Positions 25,360 through 33,922 of a stretch of DNA of 64,000 nt are shown here, in pieces. Below the pieces are notes generated by a model. That model saw nothing but the letters and a program-made list of their open reading frames with translations. It did not search any database and was not told where the DNA came from. The DNA comes from Pontibacter sp. HSC-14F20 (GTDB taxonomy: Bacteria > Bacteroidota > Bacteroidia > Cytophagales > Hymenobacteraceae): contig NZ_JAHZTC010000002.1 in NCBI RefSeq assembly GCF_019599265.1, forward strand, positions 186,001-250,000, given 5' to 3'. Positions within the stretch are counted from its first letter, which is position 1. The number at the start of each line of letters is the position of its first letter. Made by a program: the position numbers and the translations under genes.

Positions 25360-25827
25360 ATGATAAACAGAACAACCCTTTACACACTGAGCCTCCTACT
25401 TGTACTTCTTGGAGCGGCAGCTTGCTCAGTGGAGCCAAAACCTGTGCCCTATGGTGAGGCGAATTGCACCCATTGCCAGATGACCGTGTCAGACAACAGG
25501 TATGGCGCTGAATTAGTCAACGACAAAGGCAAACCGTTTTTCTTCGATGCGGCCGAGTGCCTGGCATCTTACGTAATAGAACAGCCTGAAGTAAGTGATA
25601 AGGCTGCATACCTTTTAGTAACAGATTTTACCAATCCGAATACACTGATCGAGGTAGAGAAGGCGCATTTCCTGCAGAGCAAGGAGCTGGCCAGCCCCAT
25701 GGGTATGTTCCTGACGGCTGTGGCAGATGAGGCTACTGCCACCAAAATGCAGCAGGAGTATGGAGGCCGCCTCCTGAACTGGGAAGAGATTAAAGAAGCT
25801 GTCAGAAATAATGAGAAACCTCAGTAA
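25360..25827 (+). CDS. nosL: NosL copper chaperone lipoprotein, copy 2
   Basis: 155 residues, the same length as copy 1. Lipobox A-A-A-C, copper motif N-C-T-H-C-Q-M, then S-D-N-R-Y-G. The 17-base overlap with nosD is conserved exactly from copy 1. Confidence 0.93.
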   Translation: MINRTTLYTLSLLLVLLGAAACSVEPKPVPYGEANCTHCQMTVSDNRYGAELVNDKGKPFFFDAAECLASYVIEQPEVSDKAAYLLVTDFTNPNTLIEVEKAHFLQSKELASPMGMFLTAVADEATATKMQQEYGGRLLNWEEIKEAVRNNEKPQ

Positions 25828-27139
25828 TCGTATTGTAGTGTGGCCGGCATGCGCATTTGTGCTGCTGCTGACGAGCCTGCAGGCTTTTGGTGGAACACTG
25901 AAAGTCTGTACAACCTGCGCCTATACCTCTGTGAAACAGGCCGTGCGCCAGGCAAAAGCCGGCGATGTGGTGCTCGTAGATGGCGGCGTATACCTGGAGT
26001 CAGGTATAGAGATCACCCAACCCATCCGCCTGATCGGGCAAAATAACCCCGTGATCGACGGCAATAACAGCGGGCAAATCATTACGGTGTCTTCCGACAA
26101 CGTAACGGTACAGGGCTTCACGCTGCAAAACGTGGCCACCAGCTATACCCGCGACGATGCTGCCATCCGGGTCAGGCAGCAGAATAACATCCAGATCCTC
26201 AACAACACCATCCTGAAGACTTACTACGGAATATATCTGCAGTACTCGGACGGCATCATCATCAAAGACAATGTGGTGAAAGGGGAGAACGTTGGCAGAA
26301 CAGAGTCGTCGCTGGGCAATGCCATCCACGTGTACTATACCGATGATGTGCAGATAATCGGGAATGACGTGCAGGGCCACCGCGACGGGATATACCTGGA
26401 AACCGTGAAAAACAGTACCGTAGAGCGTAACACCAGTCACCAGAACAGTCGCTATGGCCTGCACTTTATGTTCTCGGACGGCAACGCCTATACCCATAAC
26501 ACCTTCCGCAGGAACGGGGCCGGTGTGGCGGTGATGTATACCACCAATGTGCGGATGGAGTATAACGTTTTTGAGGATAACTGGGGGGCTGCCTCTTATG
26601 GGCTCCTTCTGAAAGAGATCAACAACAGTGTCATTTACAACAACACTTTCCGGCGAAACACCACCGGTATCCACATGGAGAGCTCGAGCCGCCTCGATAT
26701 CAAAAACAACGATTTCGAGCGCAACGGCTGGGCGATCAAATTAATGACCACGTGTATAGACGATACGTTCCGGTTGAATAACTTTACCGGCAACTCTTTC
26801 GACATTAGCACCAACGGAAATGCGCAGCACAACTACTTTGAGCACAACTATTGGGACAAGTACACGGGCTACGACCTCGATAAAGATGGTGTAGGGGATG
26901 TGCCTTACCGGCCGGTGAGTCTGTACTCGATGCTGATCGAACGGGTGCCGCCCTCAGTTATGCTGATGCGTAGCTTTATGGTAGACCTGCTGGACAACAT
27001 GGAAAGAGTATTGCCGAGTATAATCCCACAAAACCTGGTGGATGAGCACCCGCTAATGAAGAAGATAGATCATGATAACAATAGAGAATTTAAACAAAAC
27101 CTACGGCAAACTGCAAGTGCTCCGTGGCGTGAGCGTTGA
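25811..27139 (+). CDS. nosD: NosD periplasmic beta-helix protein, copy 2
   Basis: 442 residues with signal peptide, C-T-T-C-A-Y at the mature N-terminus and the same N-N-T-rich beta-helix repeats. The C-terminus is 10 residues longer than in copy 1 because the stop lies further inside nosF (68-base overlap instead of 38). Works with NosF/NosY in NosZ maturation. Confidence 0.93.
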   Translation: MRNLSNRIVVWPACAFVLLLTSLQAFGGTLKVCTTCAYTSVKQAVRQAKAGDVVLVDGGVYLESGIEITQPIRLIGQNNPVIDGNNSGQIITVSSDNVTVQGFTLQNVATSYTRDDAAIRVRQQNNIQILNNTILKTYYGIYLQYSDGIIIKDNVVKGENVGRTESSLGNAIHVYYTDDVQIIGNDVQGHRDGIYLETVKNSTVERNTSHQNSRYGLHFMFSDGNAYTHNTFRRNGAGVAVMYTTNVRMEYNVFEDNWGAASYGLLLKEINNSVIYNNTFRRNTTGIHMESSSRLDIKNNDFERNGWAIKLMTTCIDDTFRLNNFTGNSFDISTNGNAQHNYFEHNYWDKYTGYDLDKDGVGDVPYRPVSLYSMLIERVPPSVMLMRSFMVDLLDNMERVLPSIIPQNLVDEHPLMKKIDHDNNREFKQNLRQTASAPWRER

Positions 27140-27782
27140 GCTCGATAAAGGCAAAGTAATATCCATTATAGGCCCGAACGGGGCAGGTAAGACCACCATG
27201 AGCAAGTGCATTCTGGGGATGGTACTGCCCGACAGCGGCGACATCAAATTTAACGGCGAGAGTGTGCTCAGGAAGCACGCTTACCGCAGCCAGATCGGCT
27301 ACATGCCCCAGATTGGCCGCTACCCCGAGAATATGAAAATACGGCAGGTGATTGAAATGGTGCGCGATATCCGCAAAAAGTCTGCCGTTGATGATGAGCT
27401 GATTGGTCTGTACAGGCTGGAAGAAATGTATGATAAAAGGATGGGTGCGCTGTCGGGTGGGACGAAGCAGAAAGTGAGTGCGGCCCTTGCCTTCCTTTTC
27501 GATCCGCAGGTACTGATTCTGGACGAGCCGACCGCCGGCCTCGACCCATTTGCAGCCGAAATTCTGAAAGGCAAAATCCTGAAAGAGAAAAAGAAAGGCA
27601 AGTTGATCCTGATCACCTCGCACATTATGAGCGAAGTAGAGGAGGTGGCTGACGAAGTCATGTGTCTGGTAGACGGCAATGTGATGTTTTATGAAACGAT
27701 CTCTGAACTGAAGGCACAGACGCAGGAAACCCGCCTAAGTCGTGCGGTCGCTAAAATAATGCGTGAGGGATACAAACCATGA
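27072..27782 (+). CDS. nosF: NosF ABC transporter ATPase, copy 2
   Basis: 236 residues with Walker A G-P-N-G-A-G-K-T, signature L-S-G-G-T-K-Q, Walker B and H-loop. Its stop overlaps the nosY start by 4 bases (ATGA), while in copy 1 there is a 3-base gap. Patches of near-identity with copy 1 alternate with more diverged stretches. Confidence 0.95.
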   Translation: MITIENLNKTYGKLQVLRGVSVELDKGKVISIIGPNGAGKTTMSKCILGMVLPDSGDIKFNGESVLRKHAYRSQIGYMPQIGRYPENMKIRQVIEMVRDIRKKSAVDDELIGLYRLEEMYDKRMGALSGGTKQKVSAALAFLFDPQVLILDEPTAGLDPFAAEILKGKILKEKKKGKLILITSHIMSEVEEVADEVMCLVDGNVMFYETISELKAQTQETRLSRAVAKIMREGYKP

Positions 27783-28546
27783 ACAAGCTCATCAAGTACG
27801 TGCTCTACGACATTGTGCGCAACAAGATCATTGTCGCTTATACGCTGTTTCTGCTGCTGCTCTCCATCGGATTGTTTCACCTGGGCGGCAGTCCGGATAA
27901 GGGCCTGCTGAGCCTTTTGAACCTGGTGCTTCTGACGGTGCCTTTGATCAGCATCGTCTTTGGCACCACCCACTTCTACAACTCCTACGAGTTCATGGAA
28001 TTGCTGGTCTCCCAACCTATAAAGCGCAGCAAGATCTTTCTGAGTGAGTACCTGGGCGTGTCGCTCTCCCTTTCGGCTGCCTTTGGGATCGGGGTAGGCG
28101 TGCCGGTGCTCTTGTTTGCTCCCGGCGCCACCGGTTTATTCTTGTTGCTCACGGGCATCTTTGTCACCTTCATTTTTGTGGCCCTGGCCTTTCTGGCCTC
28201 TGTGATTACACGCGACAAGGCCAAAGGCATCGGTATAGCGCTGCTGCTCTGGTTTTACTTTGCGTTGATCTACGACGGGCTGGTGCTCTTTGTCCTCTAC
28301 TCCTTTGGCGACTATCCGCTGGAGAAGGCGACCCTGGTGCTCACAGCCCTCAACCCGGTGGATCTTGGGCGGGTGCTGGTGCTGCTCAACCTGGACGTAT
28401 CGGCGATGATGGGTTACACAGGGGCTCTCTACAAGAGCATCTTTGGCAGTGGCTGGGGCATTGCCATCGCCTTTGCCGTGATGGTGCTCTGGGTGCTGCT
28501 TCCGCTGCTCAGTGCCAGAAGGGTCTTCCAGAAAAGAGATCTTTAG
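27779..28546 (+). CDS. nosY: NosY ABC transporter permease, copy 2
   Basis: 255 residues, six predicted helices, almost identical to copy 1 in DNA and differing by one amino acid. This is the least diverged pair of the two clusters and the best evidence for recent gene conversion. Followed by a terminator. Confidence 0.94.
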   Translation: MNKLIKYVLYDIVRNKIIVAYTLFLLLLSIGLFHLGGSPDKGLLSLLNLVLLTVPLISIVFGTTHFYNSYEFMELLVSQPIKRSKIFLSEYLGVSLSLSAAFGIGVGVPVLLFAPGATGLFLLLTGIFVTFIFVALAFLASVITRDKAKGIGIALLLWFYFALIYDGLVLFVLYSFGDYPLEKATLVLTALNPVDLGRVLVLLNLDVSAMMGYTGALYKSIFGSGWGIAIAFAVMVLWVLLPLLSARRVFQKRDL

Positions 28547-28577
28547 GTATAGCAATGTATTGACCGGGAATGTATAC

Positions 28578-28617
28578 AACAAAAATCCCCGTCTTGCGCA
28601 AGGCGGGGATTTTTGTT
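28578..28617. terminator. Bidirectional terminator of nos cluster 2
   Basis: AACAAAAATCCCCG and CGGGGATTTTTGTT are perfect complements with an inner CTTGCGCAAG palindrome. It also serves the convergent small lipoprotein gene. Confidence 0.9.
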
Positions 28618-28626
28618 GCTGTTATG

Positions 28627-28857
28627 CTATTGCTGATTTGACTGTTGCGGAGTCGATATCGTGTCAACTTCGAAGGCTGCTGTATCGTCCTGCATGTCGA
28701 GTTGGGGGCTTATCTCTTCGCCTGAACCAATCTCTACACTTTCATCCGTCGTTTCGGTGTTGCGCGTGTCTGTTTCCCGGGCGGTGTCGCGCGTGGTGTT
28801 GTCAGAGTTGCAGGAAAAGAAGAATATGCCGGCAAAAATTATAAGTGTCTTTTTCAT
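28627..28857 (-). CDS. Small acidic lipoprotein
   Basis: 76 residues. A lipoprotein signal (K-K-T-L-I-I-F then F-F-F-S-C, Cys16) is followed by a Thr/Asp/Glu-rich, probably disordered tail ending in Gln-rich residues. The clear lipobox supports a real gene. No known domain. Convergent with nos cluster 2. Confidence 0.7.
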   Translation of the reverse strand: MKKTLIIFAGIFFFSCNSDNTTRDTARETDTRNTETTDESVEIGSGEEISPQLDMQDDTAAFEVDTISTPQQSNQQ

Positions 28858-28956
28858 AGTCGTATGTATTGTTGTAAAGTCATTAAAACGAGTATAAAGC
28901 GTGTTCGTTTCAAACTATAGTGCTGATAATCAGATACAACTTTGTGATAAACGCAT

Positions 28957-29005
28957 AAAAAAACCGCCCCGTCCGACTGGTTAAGGCCAGGGACAGGGCG
29001 GTTTT
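28957..29005 (-). terminator. Terminator of the norC-to-queD operon
   Basis: A stem of AAAACCGCCC with GGGCGGTTTT, extended inside by GTCC/GGAC, lies about 20 bases after the queD stop, with a T-run on the minus strand. Confidence 0.88.
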
Positions 29006-29024
29006 GAATTAGAGCGAACTGAAA

Positions 29025-29474
29025 TTACGCGTTATCGGTTGCGTACCATTCTGCAAAGGACTTTTCTGTTTCCCAGAGCTTGAGGCTGTGCAGGGCCACT
29101 TCTTCCGGCAATAAGTGCCCTAACCGCTGCTTGAAATCGATCAGCATATTCTCGCAGGTCGGCTGAAAAGGCGTGAGCACCAGTTTATGATCCAGTTGGC
29201 GCAATGCCTCAACCAATTCCTGCGGCGCGTCCTGGCGTAGCAGGAGCGCATGGTCAATCGGGTCGATGAGTGCTTCCTGTACAATCTTTTTCAGGTTCTT
29301 AAAATCCATCACCATACCATCATTCGGGTGTGACTCGTCCACGATGGGCGTGCCGATAATCGTTACTTCTAACCGGTAAGAATGTCCGTGAATGTTTCGG
29401 CAACCGCCCTGGTAGTTTTGCAGGGCGTGTGCGGCTTCAAAGGTAAACAGACGGGTTAATCGTATTCTGCTCAT
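29025..29474 (-). CDS. queD: 6-carboxytetrahydropterin synthase / 6-pyruvoyl tetrahydropterin synthase family
   Basis: 149 residues. Zinc ligands appear as F-E-A-A-H near residue 16 and the H-G-H pair near 29-31, with the catalytic Cys in G-G-C-R-N just before; D-F-K-N-L and D-H-A-L-L are typical further blocks. QueD makes the queuosine/7-deazaguanine precursor from GTP-derived dihydroneopterin triphosphate. Length and motifs cannot fully separate QueD from PTPS. Last gene of a five-gene minus-strand operon, 6 bases after the 601-residue gene. Confidence 0.88.
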   Translation of the reverse strand: MSRIRLTRLFTFEAAHALQNYQGGCRNIHGHSYRLEVTIIGTPIVDESHPNDGMVMDFKNLKKIVQEALIDPIDHALLLRQDAPQELVEALRQLDHKLVLTPFQPTCENMLIDFKQRLGHLLPEEVALHSLKLWETEKSFAEWYATDNA

Positions 29475-29480
29475 GTGCTG

Positions 29481-31286
29481 TTATATCTTCTGATTTGCCA
29501 GTTGCAGCTGGTCTTCGGCCTCCAATAATTCATCCAGTAACAGCACACGCTTCTCGAGTTGATCTTTGAAAAGCGTCGGCACGAGTTCTTTGTAATAAGC
29601 TATACCTTGTTGTAGGTTTTGCCAGAAACTCTGCAGGTATTTTTCCTGTTTATCCGTCATGGTTTCCTGCAGCTCGGCCTTCTTGTTTTTCCAGTATTGC
29701 ACATACATGTTGAGCTCGTTGATAAACACATGCGGGCGATAGGTGTGGTTGAGCACATTTACACGGCCGTAGATATGGTCGACCATTTCCTGCAGTTTAA
29801 AAATGTTGGAGAAATAAGCCAGGTTCGGTCCCGGGCAAATGGCAACAGGACGAGACGCAACAGCTTTGCGGGCTATACCTAATTTTACCAATGCCGTGTT
29901 AGCCAAGCCTTCGCAGAGGCACTCTTTTTCAAGCACTTTGGCTTCTCTTGCTTTGTATTCTGTTTCTGTCAGCCCCAATCCCTGCAGCTCCACCAGTTTG
30001 TTGCGCTGGTATTTGCGGGAGGCGGTGCAAATCGGCTCTTTGGTAAACTCTGTGTTTGAAACCAGGTGCTTCTTTTCGCAAGGACTGCCCGGCTTGCCAC
30101 GCTCGATGCGCGCCAGCGTGAGTGCCTCAGAACTGGTGCCACGCAGGGAGTTGAACGGTACACCAAGCGGCGAGATCGGACTCAGGTATAGATCTTCTTT
30201 TTTCGCACGGGCCAGCTTCTCCATGGTTTCGGCGTCGACTGTCGTGGCTTCGGGTACGAGCAAAAACGGCGTGCCCCAACCGGCAGCATCCATACCATAA
30301 TGTTCCAGCAGAAAGTTGTGCTCATCTGATGTGCCGATGCCTCCCTGCACGGTGATGTGTGTAACAGGCGCTTTTTCAGGTATAGGATTGCCTTTGGCCG
30401 CAAGGCTGTTGCTGAACAAGGTATAGAGCTCGTCCTGCATCCCCTGCCGATTTTGCTTGAACTCTTCCAGGATTGGGCCGAGCAGATAACCGTCCGTTGA
30501 GAAAGCGTGGCCACCACAGTTCAGACCAGACTCAATGCGGAACTCCGATACCCAGATGCCTTTTTTAGCCAGTATCTTGCCCTGCACAAATGCCGAGCGG
30601 TAATCACTTACCTTGATCACCACCTGTTTTTCCAGGTAGCCGTTCTTGTCCGGGAAAAAGCACGGGAACTGCTCCAGGTAACTGTAGAGGCGCATGTTCA
30701 TACCTGCTGAGAAAATAACCGAAGCGTGCACCGTGCTTTTTGCAAATCCACGCAGCGCGGCCAGCGCGTCGGAGTACTCGGTCGGCAGCGGGTTACCGTC
30801 TTTGTCGTAATTGGTTTTGTCGAGCTTGGTCATGATGTTCACATCGATGCTTCCGGGCACCACGGCTTGGCGCAACTCATCCTGCATGATCTTCTTCAGC
30901 TCCGGATTGCTGGTCTGCAGCATTTTTCTGTACATCGCTTTCAATGGTGCATTGTCGGGCAGCAACAAAAAATATTTGGTCAGGCGCGACTCCGAATCAA
31001 AGGTCTCTTCTTTCAGCGACTGTACCTGGAATTTTACAATGCGGTCGGCCAGGTTCAGGTAGGCTGTGATGCGACGGGCGCGGTAGTCTTCTTCTTTCTG
31101 CGAGATCGGCGTGAACGGCTCCTGGTATACCTGGCTGTAATACTCACGCATCTGCTCAATCAGGGTGTCATCGCTGAGCGAGACTACAGAAGAGATTCCA
31201 TACTGCGCCACTTTCATAGGCGAGTCGATGGAAAAGGCCAAACCCATAACCGGGATGTGGAAAGTGTGCGGTGTGTTTTTAATCAT
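29481..31286 (-). CDS. 601-aa protein of unknown function, possibly flavin-binding TIM-barrel
   Basis: No signal peptide or membrane helices. The middle contains glycine-rich stretches (G-L-N-C-G-G-H-A-F, V-Q-G-G-I-G-T-S-D-E) that recall the phosphate-binding strands of FMN-dependent TIM-barrels such as nitronate monooxygenase. The C-terminal third has Cys residues (S-P-C-E-K-K-H, E-P-I-C, K-E-C-L-C-E, I-C-P-G-P-N) that could bind an iron-sulfur cluster or metal. These likenesses are by eye only. It lies 75 bases after proline dehydrogenase and 6 bases before queD, in the NO reductase operon. Confidence 0.75.
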   Translation of the reverse strand: MIKNTPHTFHIPVMGLAFSIDSPMKVAQYGISSVVSLSDDTLIEQMREYYSQVYQEPFTPISQKEEDYRARRITAYLNLADRIVKFQVQSLKEETFDSESRLTKYFLLLPDNAPLKAMYRKMLQTSNPELKKIMQDELRQAVVPGSIDVNIMTKLDKTNYDKDGNPLPTEYSDALAALRGFAKSTVHASVIFSAGMNMRLYSYLEQFPCFFPDKNGYLEKQVVIKVSDYRSAFVQGKILAKKGIWVSEFRIESGLNCGGHAFSTDGYLLGPILEEFKQNRQGMQDELYTLFSNSLAAKGNPIPEKAPVTHITVQGGIGTSDEHNFLLEHYGMDAAGWGTPFLLVPEATTVDAETMEKLARAKKEDLYLSPISPLGVPFNSLRGTSSEALTLARIERGKPGSPCEKKHLVSNTEFTKEPICTASRKYQRNKLVELQGLGLTETEYKAREAKVLEKECLCEGLANTALVKLGIARKAVASRPVAICPGPNLAYFSNIFKLQEMVDHIYGRVNVLNHTYRPHVFINELNMYVQYWKNKKAELQETMTDKQEKYLQSFWQNLQQGIAYYKELVPTLFKDQLEKRVLLLDELLEAEDQLQLANQKI

Positions 31287-31361
31287 GAATGAAAGTGCTG
31301 TATCGGTTTGATTTTGTTTTACTTTATATGCTTTCGGTCATTTCTACTGTAGAGAGTTAGT

Positions 31362-32555
31362 TTATAACCCCCGCCGTTTCATTTCCGCCTCCAGCAAGCT
31401 CAGCTCGCGGCCCATTTGCCCGGCGATCGAGGTGTTTTCCTCCGCCCGGCGAATCATGTAAGGTAGGGTAGTGGCCACATCGCCGTAAGGCAGGTATTTG
31501 GAAGCATTGAAACCGGCGCTAGCCAGGTTGTAGGTCAGGTTGTCGCTCATGCCGTAGAGTTGAGAAAAGTGAATGCGCTTGTGGTGGTCGGCTATACCTT
31601 GTCGGTTAATCTGGTTGACAAGGTAGCGCGTGCTGGCCTCGTTGTGCGTGGCCGCGCACAGTTCAACGCGGTGCAGGTTTTGCAGACAGATATCGATGGC
31701 CCCGTCAAAACTGCGGTCGGTGTCGGCTTTGATGTGGAAGACCGGACTTGGATAACCATGCTCGGCTGCACGTTCCTGCTCTTTTTCGATGTAAGCTCCG
31801 CGCACGATTTTTATACCCAGAATCACATCATATCCTTCGCTTCTTTTAAGCAGATCGGTAAGGTAGGCGATACGGTCGGTGCGGTACATTTGCAGCGTGT
31901 TGAACACGACGGCACGGCGCTCGTTGTAGCGCAGCATCATCTTTTCGGCCAGCTCGTCCATGGGTTGCTGCAGCCAGCTTTCTTCCGCATCGAGGTATAC
32001 CGTAATATTGGTTTCGTAAGCGGTCTTGCAGATCAGGTTCAGTCTGTTTTCGGTACGCAGGAAAGCGGCCTGTTCTTCTGAAGTCAGTGTTTCGCCTTCC
32101 TGCACTTTCTGGAAAATCTCGCGGGAGCCTAAACCTGTCAGCTTTACGCTGATGTAGGGAATCTCACCGGTTACTTTTGCCAGCCGGATATTACGCATGA
32201 TCTCATCGAGCACATGGTCGAAACCGGATTCGTCTTCCTTGGCTTCGGCGGCGTAATCGAGCACGGTGTATACCCTGGCGTTGGCCATGCGTCGGATGGC
32301 GCGCTGGGCCTGCTGTGCTGTTTCGCCCCCACAGAAGTGGCTGTAGATTGTTTTTTTAACCAGACCTTTGATCGGGAGTCCCAGCTTGAGTGCCCAGACC
32401 GAGGCCATACCGCCCAGCTTCACCAAAGTGGGTTTGCCCATCATCTTGAAAAGAAAATGCGCAAGTTTAAGCTCTTTGTCCGTCTTGTTGCTGAAAGCGA
32501 TCTTCAGGTCGTTCGGGTCGAAAACGCTTGTCTGTTGTATGATTGTCGTACTCAT
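31362..32555 (-). CDS. putA: Proline dehydrogenase
   Basis: 397 residues, the usual length of a stand-alone monofunctional enzyme (the symbol prodh would also fit). It oxidises proline to pyrroline-5-carboxylate with FAD and passes electrons to quinone. Visible motifs are Y-I-S-V-K-L-T-G-L, V-R-G-A-Y-I-E-K-E and A-T-H-N-E-A-S. Its ATG overlaps the norB-like stop codon (ATGA), so its translation is coupled to the NO reductase genes; this is an unusual partnership. Confidence 0.93.
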   Translation of the reverse strand: MSTTIIQQTSVFDPNDLKIAFSNKTDKELKLAHFLFKMMGKPTLVKLGGMASVWALKLGLPIKGLVKKTIYSHFCGGETAQQAQRAIRRMANARVYTVLDYAAEAKEDESGFDHVLDEIMRNIRLAKVTGEIPYISVKLTGLGSREIFQKVQEGETLTSEEQAAFLRTENRLNLICKTAYETNITVYLDAEESWLQQPMDELAEKMMLRYNERRAVVFNTLQMYRTDRIAYLTDLLKRSEGYDVILGIKIVRGAYIEKEQERAAEHGYPSPVFHIKADTDRSFDGAIDICLQNLHRVELCAATHNEASTRYLVNQINRQGIADHHKRIHFSQLYGMSDNLTYNLASAGFNASKYLPYGDVATTLPYMIRRAEENTSIAGQMGRELSLLEAEMKRRGL

Positions 32556-33922
32556 ATATGTTGCAATTCTTTGGATTTAAGTGTTTCTGATTCAGGTATA
32601 GCTTTTTGATTAGCCAGCAAAGTGCGGAGTATCGGTACAGCCATCAGCGCAACGCCCACGGCTATACCTGTGCCCGACACCGCAAAGGCCACAAACCAGG
32701 GCTGTAGCGCCTGCATGATCTGTGCATGCGGCATCTCAGGCGACTGCACTTCCAGTACTGCCTTGCCCAAACCAGCTCCGATCAGAGCCACCCAGAACAC
32801 CACCAATGACCCGTTGCTCAGGTATAGCCCGCGCATGATCGACTTTTGTGCAGCAGTGCTGAAACGGCCGTAAAACCGAATGCAGGCATAAGTGGCCGAA
32901 GCGAGCAATAGCATGGTGTTGATGCCGATGGTAGCCCCCATGGTGTGCGCTACCGTAATGTGCGTGCCGTGGGTATAGAGGTTGATAGCCGGCACCGACA
33001 TGAGGATGGCCATAAACAGGTTCAGGAAAATCCAGCCGTCTGCTACAATCAGAAAACGGTAGGGCAGGAGGGCGGCGTTTTTACGGGCTTCGGAAAGGCT
33101 GCTGCGCCAGGTCCAGATAATCCTGCCGAGGATCAGGAGCTCGGTCATGCTCACAATATAAGCGGTGTAGCGGATGGTGCTGCTCACGGGCAGGGCGTAG
33201 ATGTGGTGGCCCCAGTTGAACATCAGGTTGAAAAGCCCCAGGAAAAAGAAAGCAAAGGTAAGCGGCTTTCGGGCCAGGCTGTCGTCTCCGCTCAGGCGGG
33301 TCATCACGTAAAAAGCGCCGCCGTTGATGAGCATGTTCCAGGAGCCCACCAGCGAACCATAGGACTTCCACTGCACAGCCATGTCGCGCACCAGGTGGTC
33401 ACCGAAGTAAGGCAGCACCCACAGGTAGGACTCCGTGAAAGAGAGTATAAAAAACACGATTCCCGACAACCACATCCAGCGGTAGATCGGCCAGGGACCT
33501 TTTGTTTTTTTGATATGGCGGTAGAAATGCACACCCAGCAGCACAAACGAAATAGCGATAGGTATAGCCAGCACAGGCGGGTACTCCCAGTACTCACGCC
33601 CCCCGAAAATACCCGCCACGTAACAGCCCATAATGGTAATCGCGGCCGTAAACAAAAGCAGATAATGCAGGTGCCCCAGGGTATAGCTTCGGATGGTTTT
33701 GGAAGAGCCGGAGGTATAGAAATAGAGTCCGCCAATGGCGGCAAAAAGTATCCAGAAAACAACCGATGATACATGCAGCGGGCGAAGCTTGGTGAAAGGC
33801 AGCAAGTCGCGCAGCTCCTGCGGAAACAGGTATAGCAGGCCACCCAGCACACCAAAAAATACGCCGGCCAGCAGAAACACCAGGCCCGTAGCCAGAAAGA
33901 GGGAGCCGAGTCGCCTATTCAT
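32552..33922 (-). CDS. norB: Divergent heme-copper NO reductase catalytic subunit (NorB-like)
   Basis: 456 residues, about 12 helices, from the heme-copper oxidase superfamily and paired with a NorC-like cytochrome. Visible ligands: R-P-L-H in helix II, the pair W-G-H-H-I-Y-A-L-P, and T-H-G-T-H-I-T-V-A-H near the C-terminal third. The helix that normally carries the first FeB/CuB histidine (V-H-L-W-V-E-G in NorB, Y-G-H-N in cbb3) reads Y-G-S-L-V-G-S-W-N here, so that histidine seems absent. It may be one of the alternative NOR types or a modified oxidase. Overlaps norC by 8 bases. Confidence 0.8.
   Translation of the reverse strand: MNRRLGSLFLATGLVFLLAGVFFGVLGGLLYLFPQELRDLLPFTKLRPLHVSSVVFWILFAAIGGLYFYTSGSSKTIRSYTLGHLHYLLLFTAAITIMGCYVAGIFGGREYWEYPPVLAIPIAISFVLLGVHFYRHIKKTKGPWPIYRWMWLSGIVFFILSFTESYLWVLPYFGDHLVRDMAVQWKSYGSLVGSWNMLINGGAFYVMTRLSGDDSLARKPLTFAFFFLGLFNLMFNWGHHIYALPVSSTIRYTAYIVSMTELLILGRIIWTWRSSLSEARKNAALLPYRFLIVADGWIFLNLFMAILMSVPAINLYTHGTHITVAHTMGATIGINTMLLLASATYACIRFYGRFSTAAQKSIMRGLYLSNGSLVVFWVALIGAGLGKAVLEVQSPEMPHAQIMQALQPWFVAFAVSGTGIAVGVALMAVPILRTLLANQKAIPESETLKSKELQHI

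Larger units (their letters stand above)
22083..28556 (+). repeat. Nos cluster copy 2 of the tandem duplication
   Basis: Same gene order as 15383-21805. The near-identity at the 3' end continues a few bases past the nosY stop (AGGTATAGCA in both copies) and then stops abruptly, which marks one edge of a converted tract. The promoter region is unrelated to that of copy 1. Confidence 0.9.
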
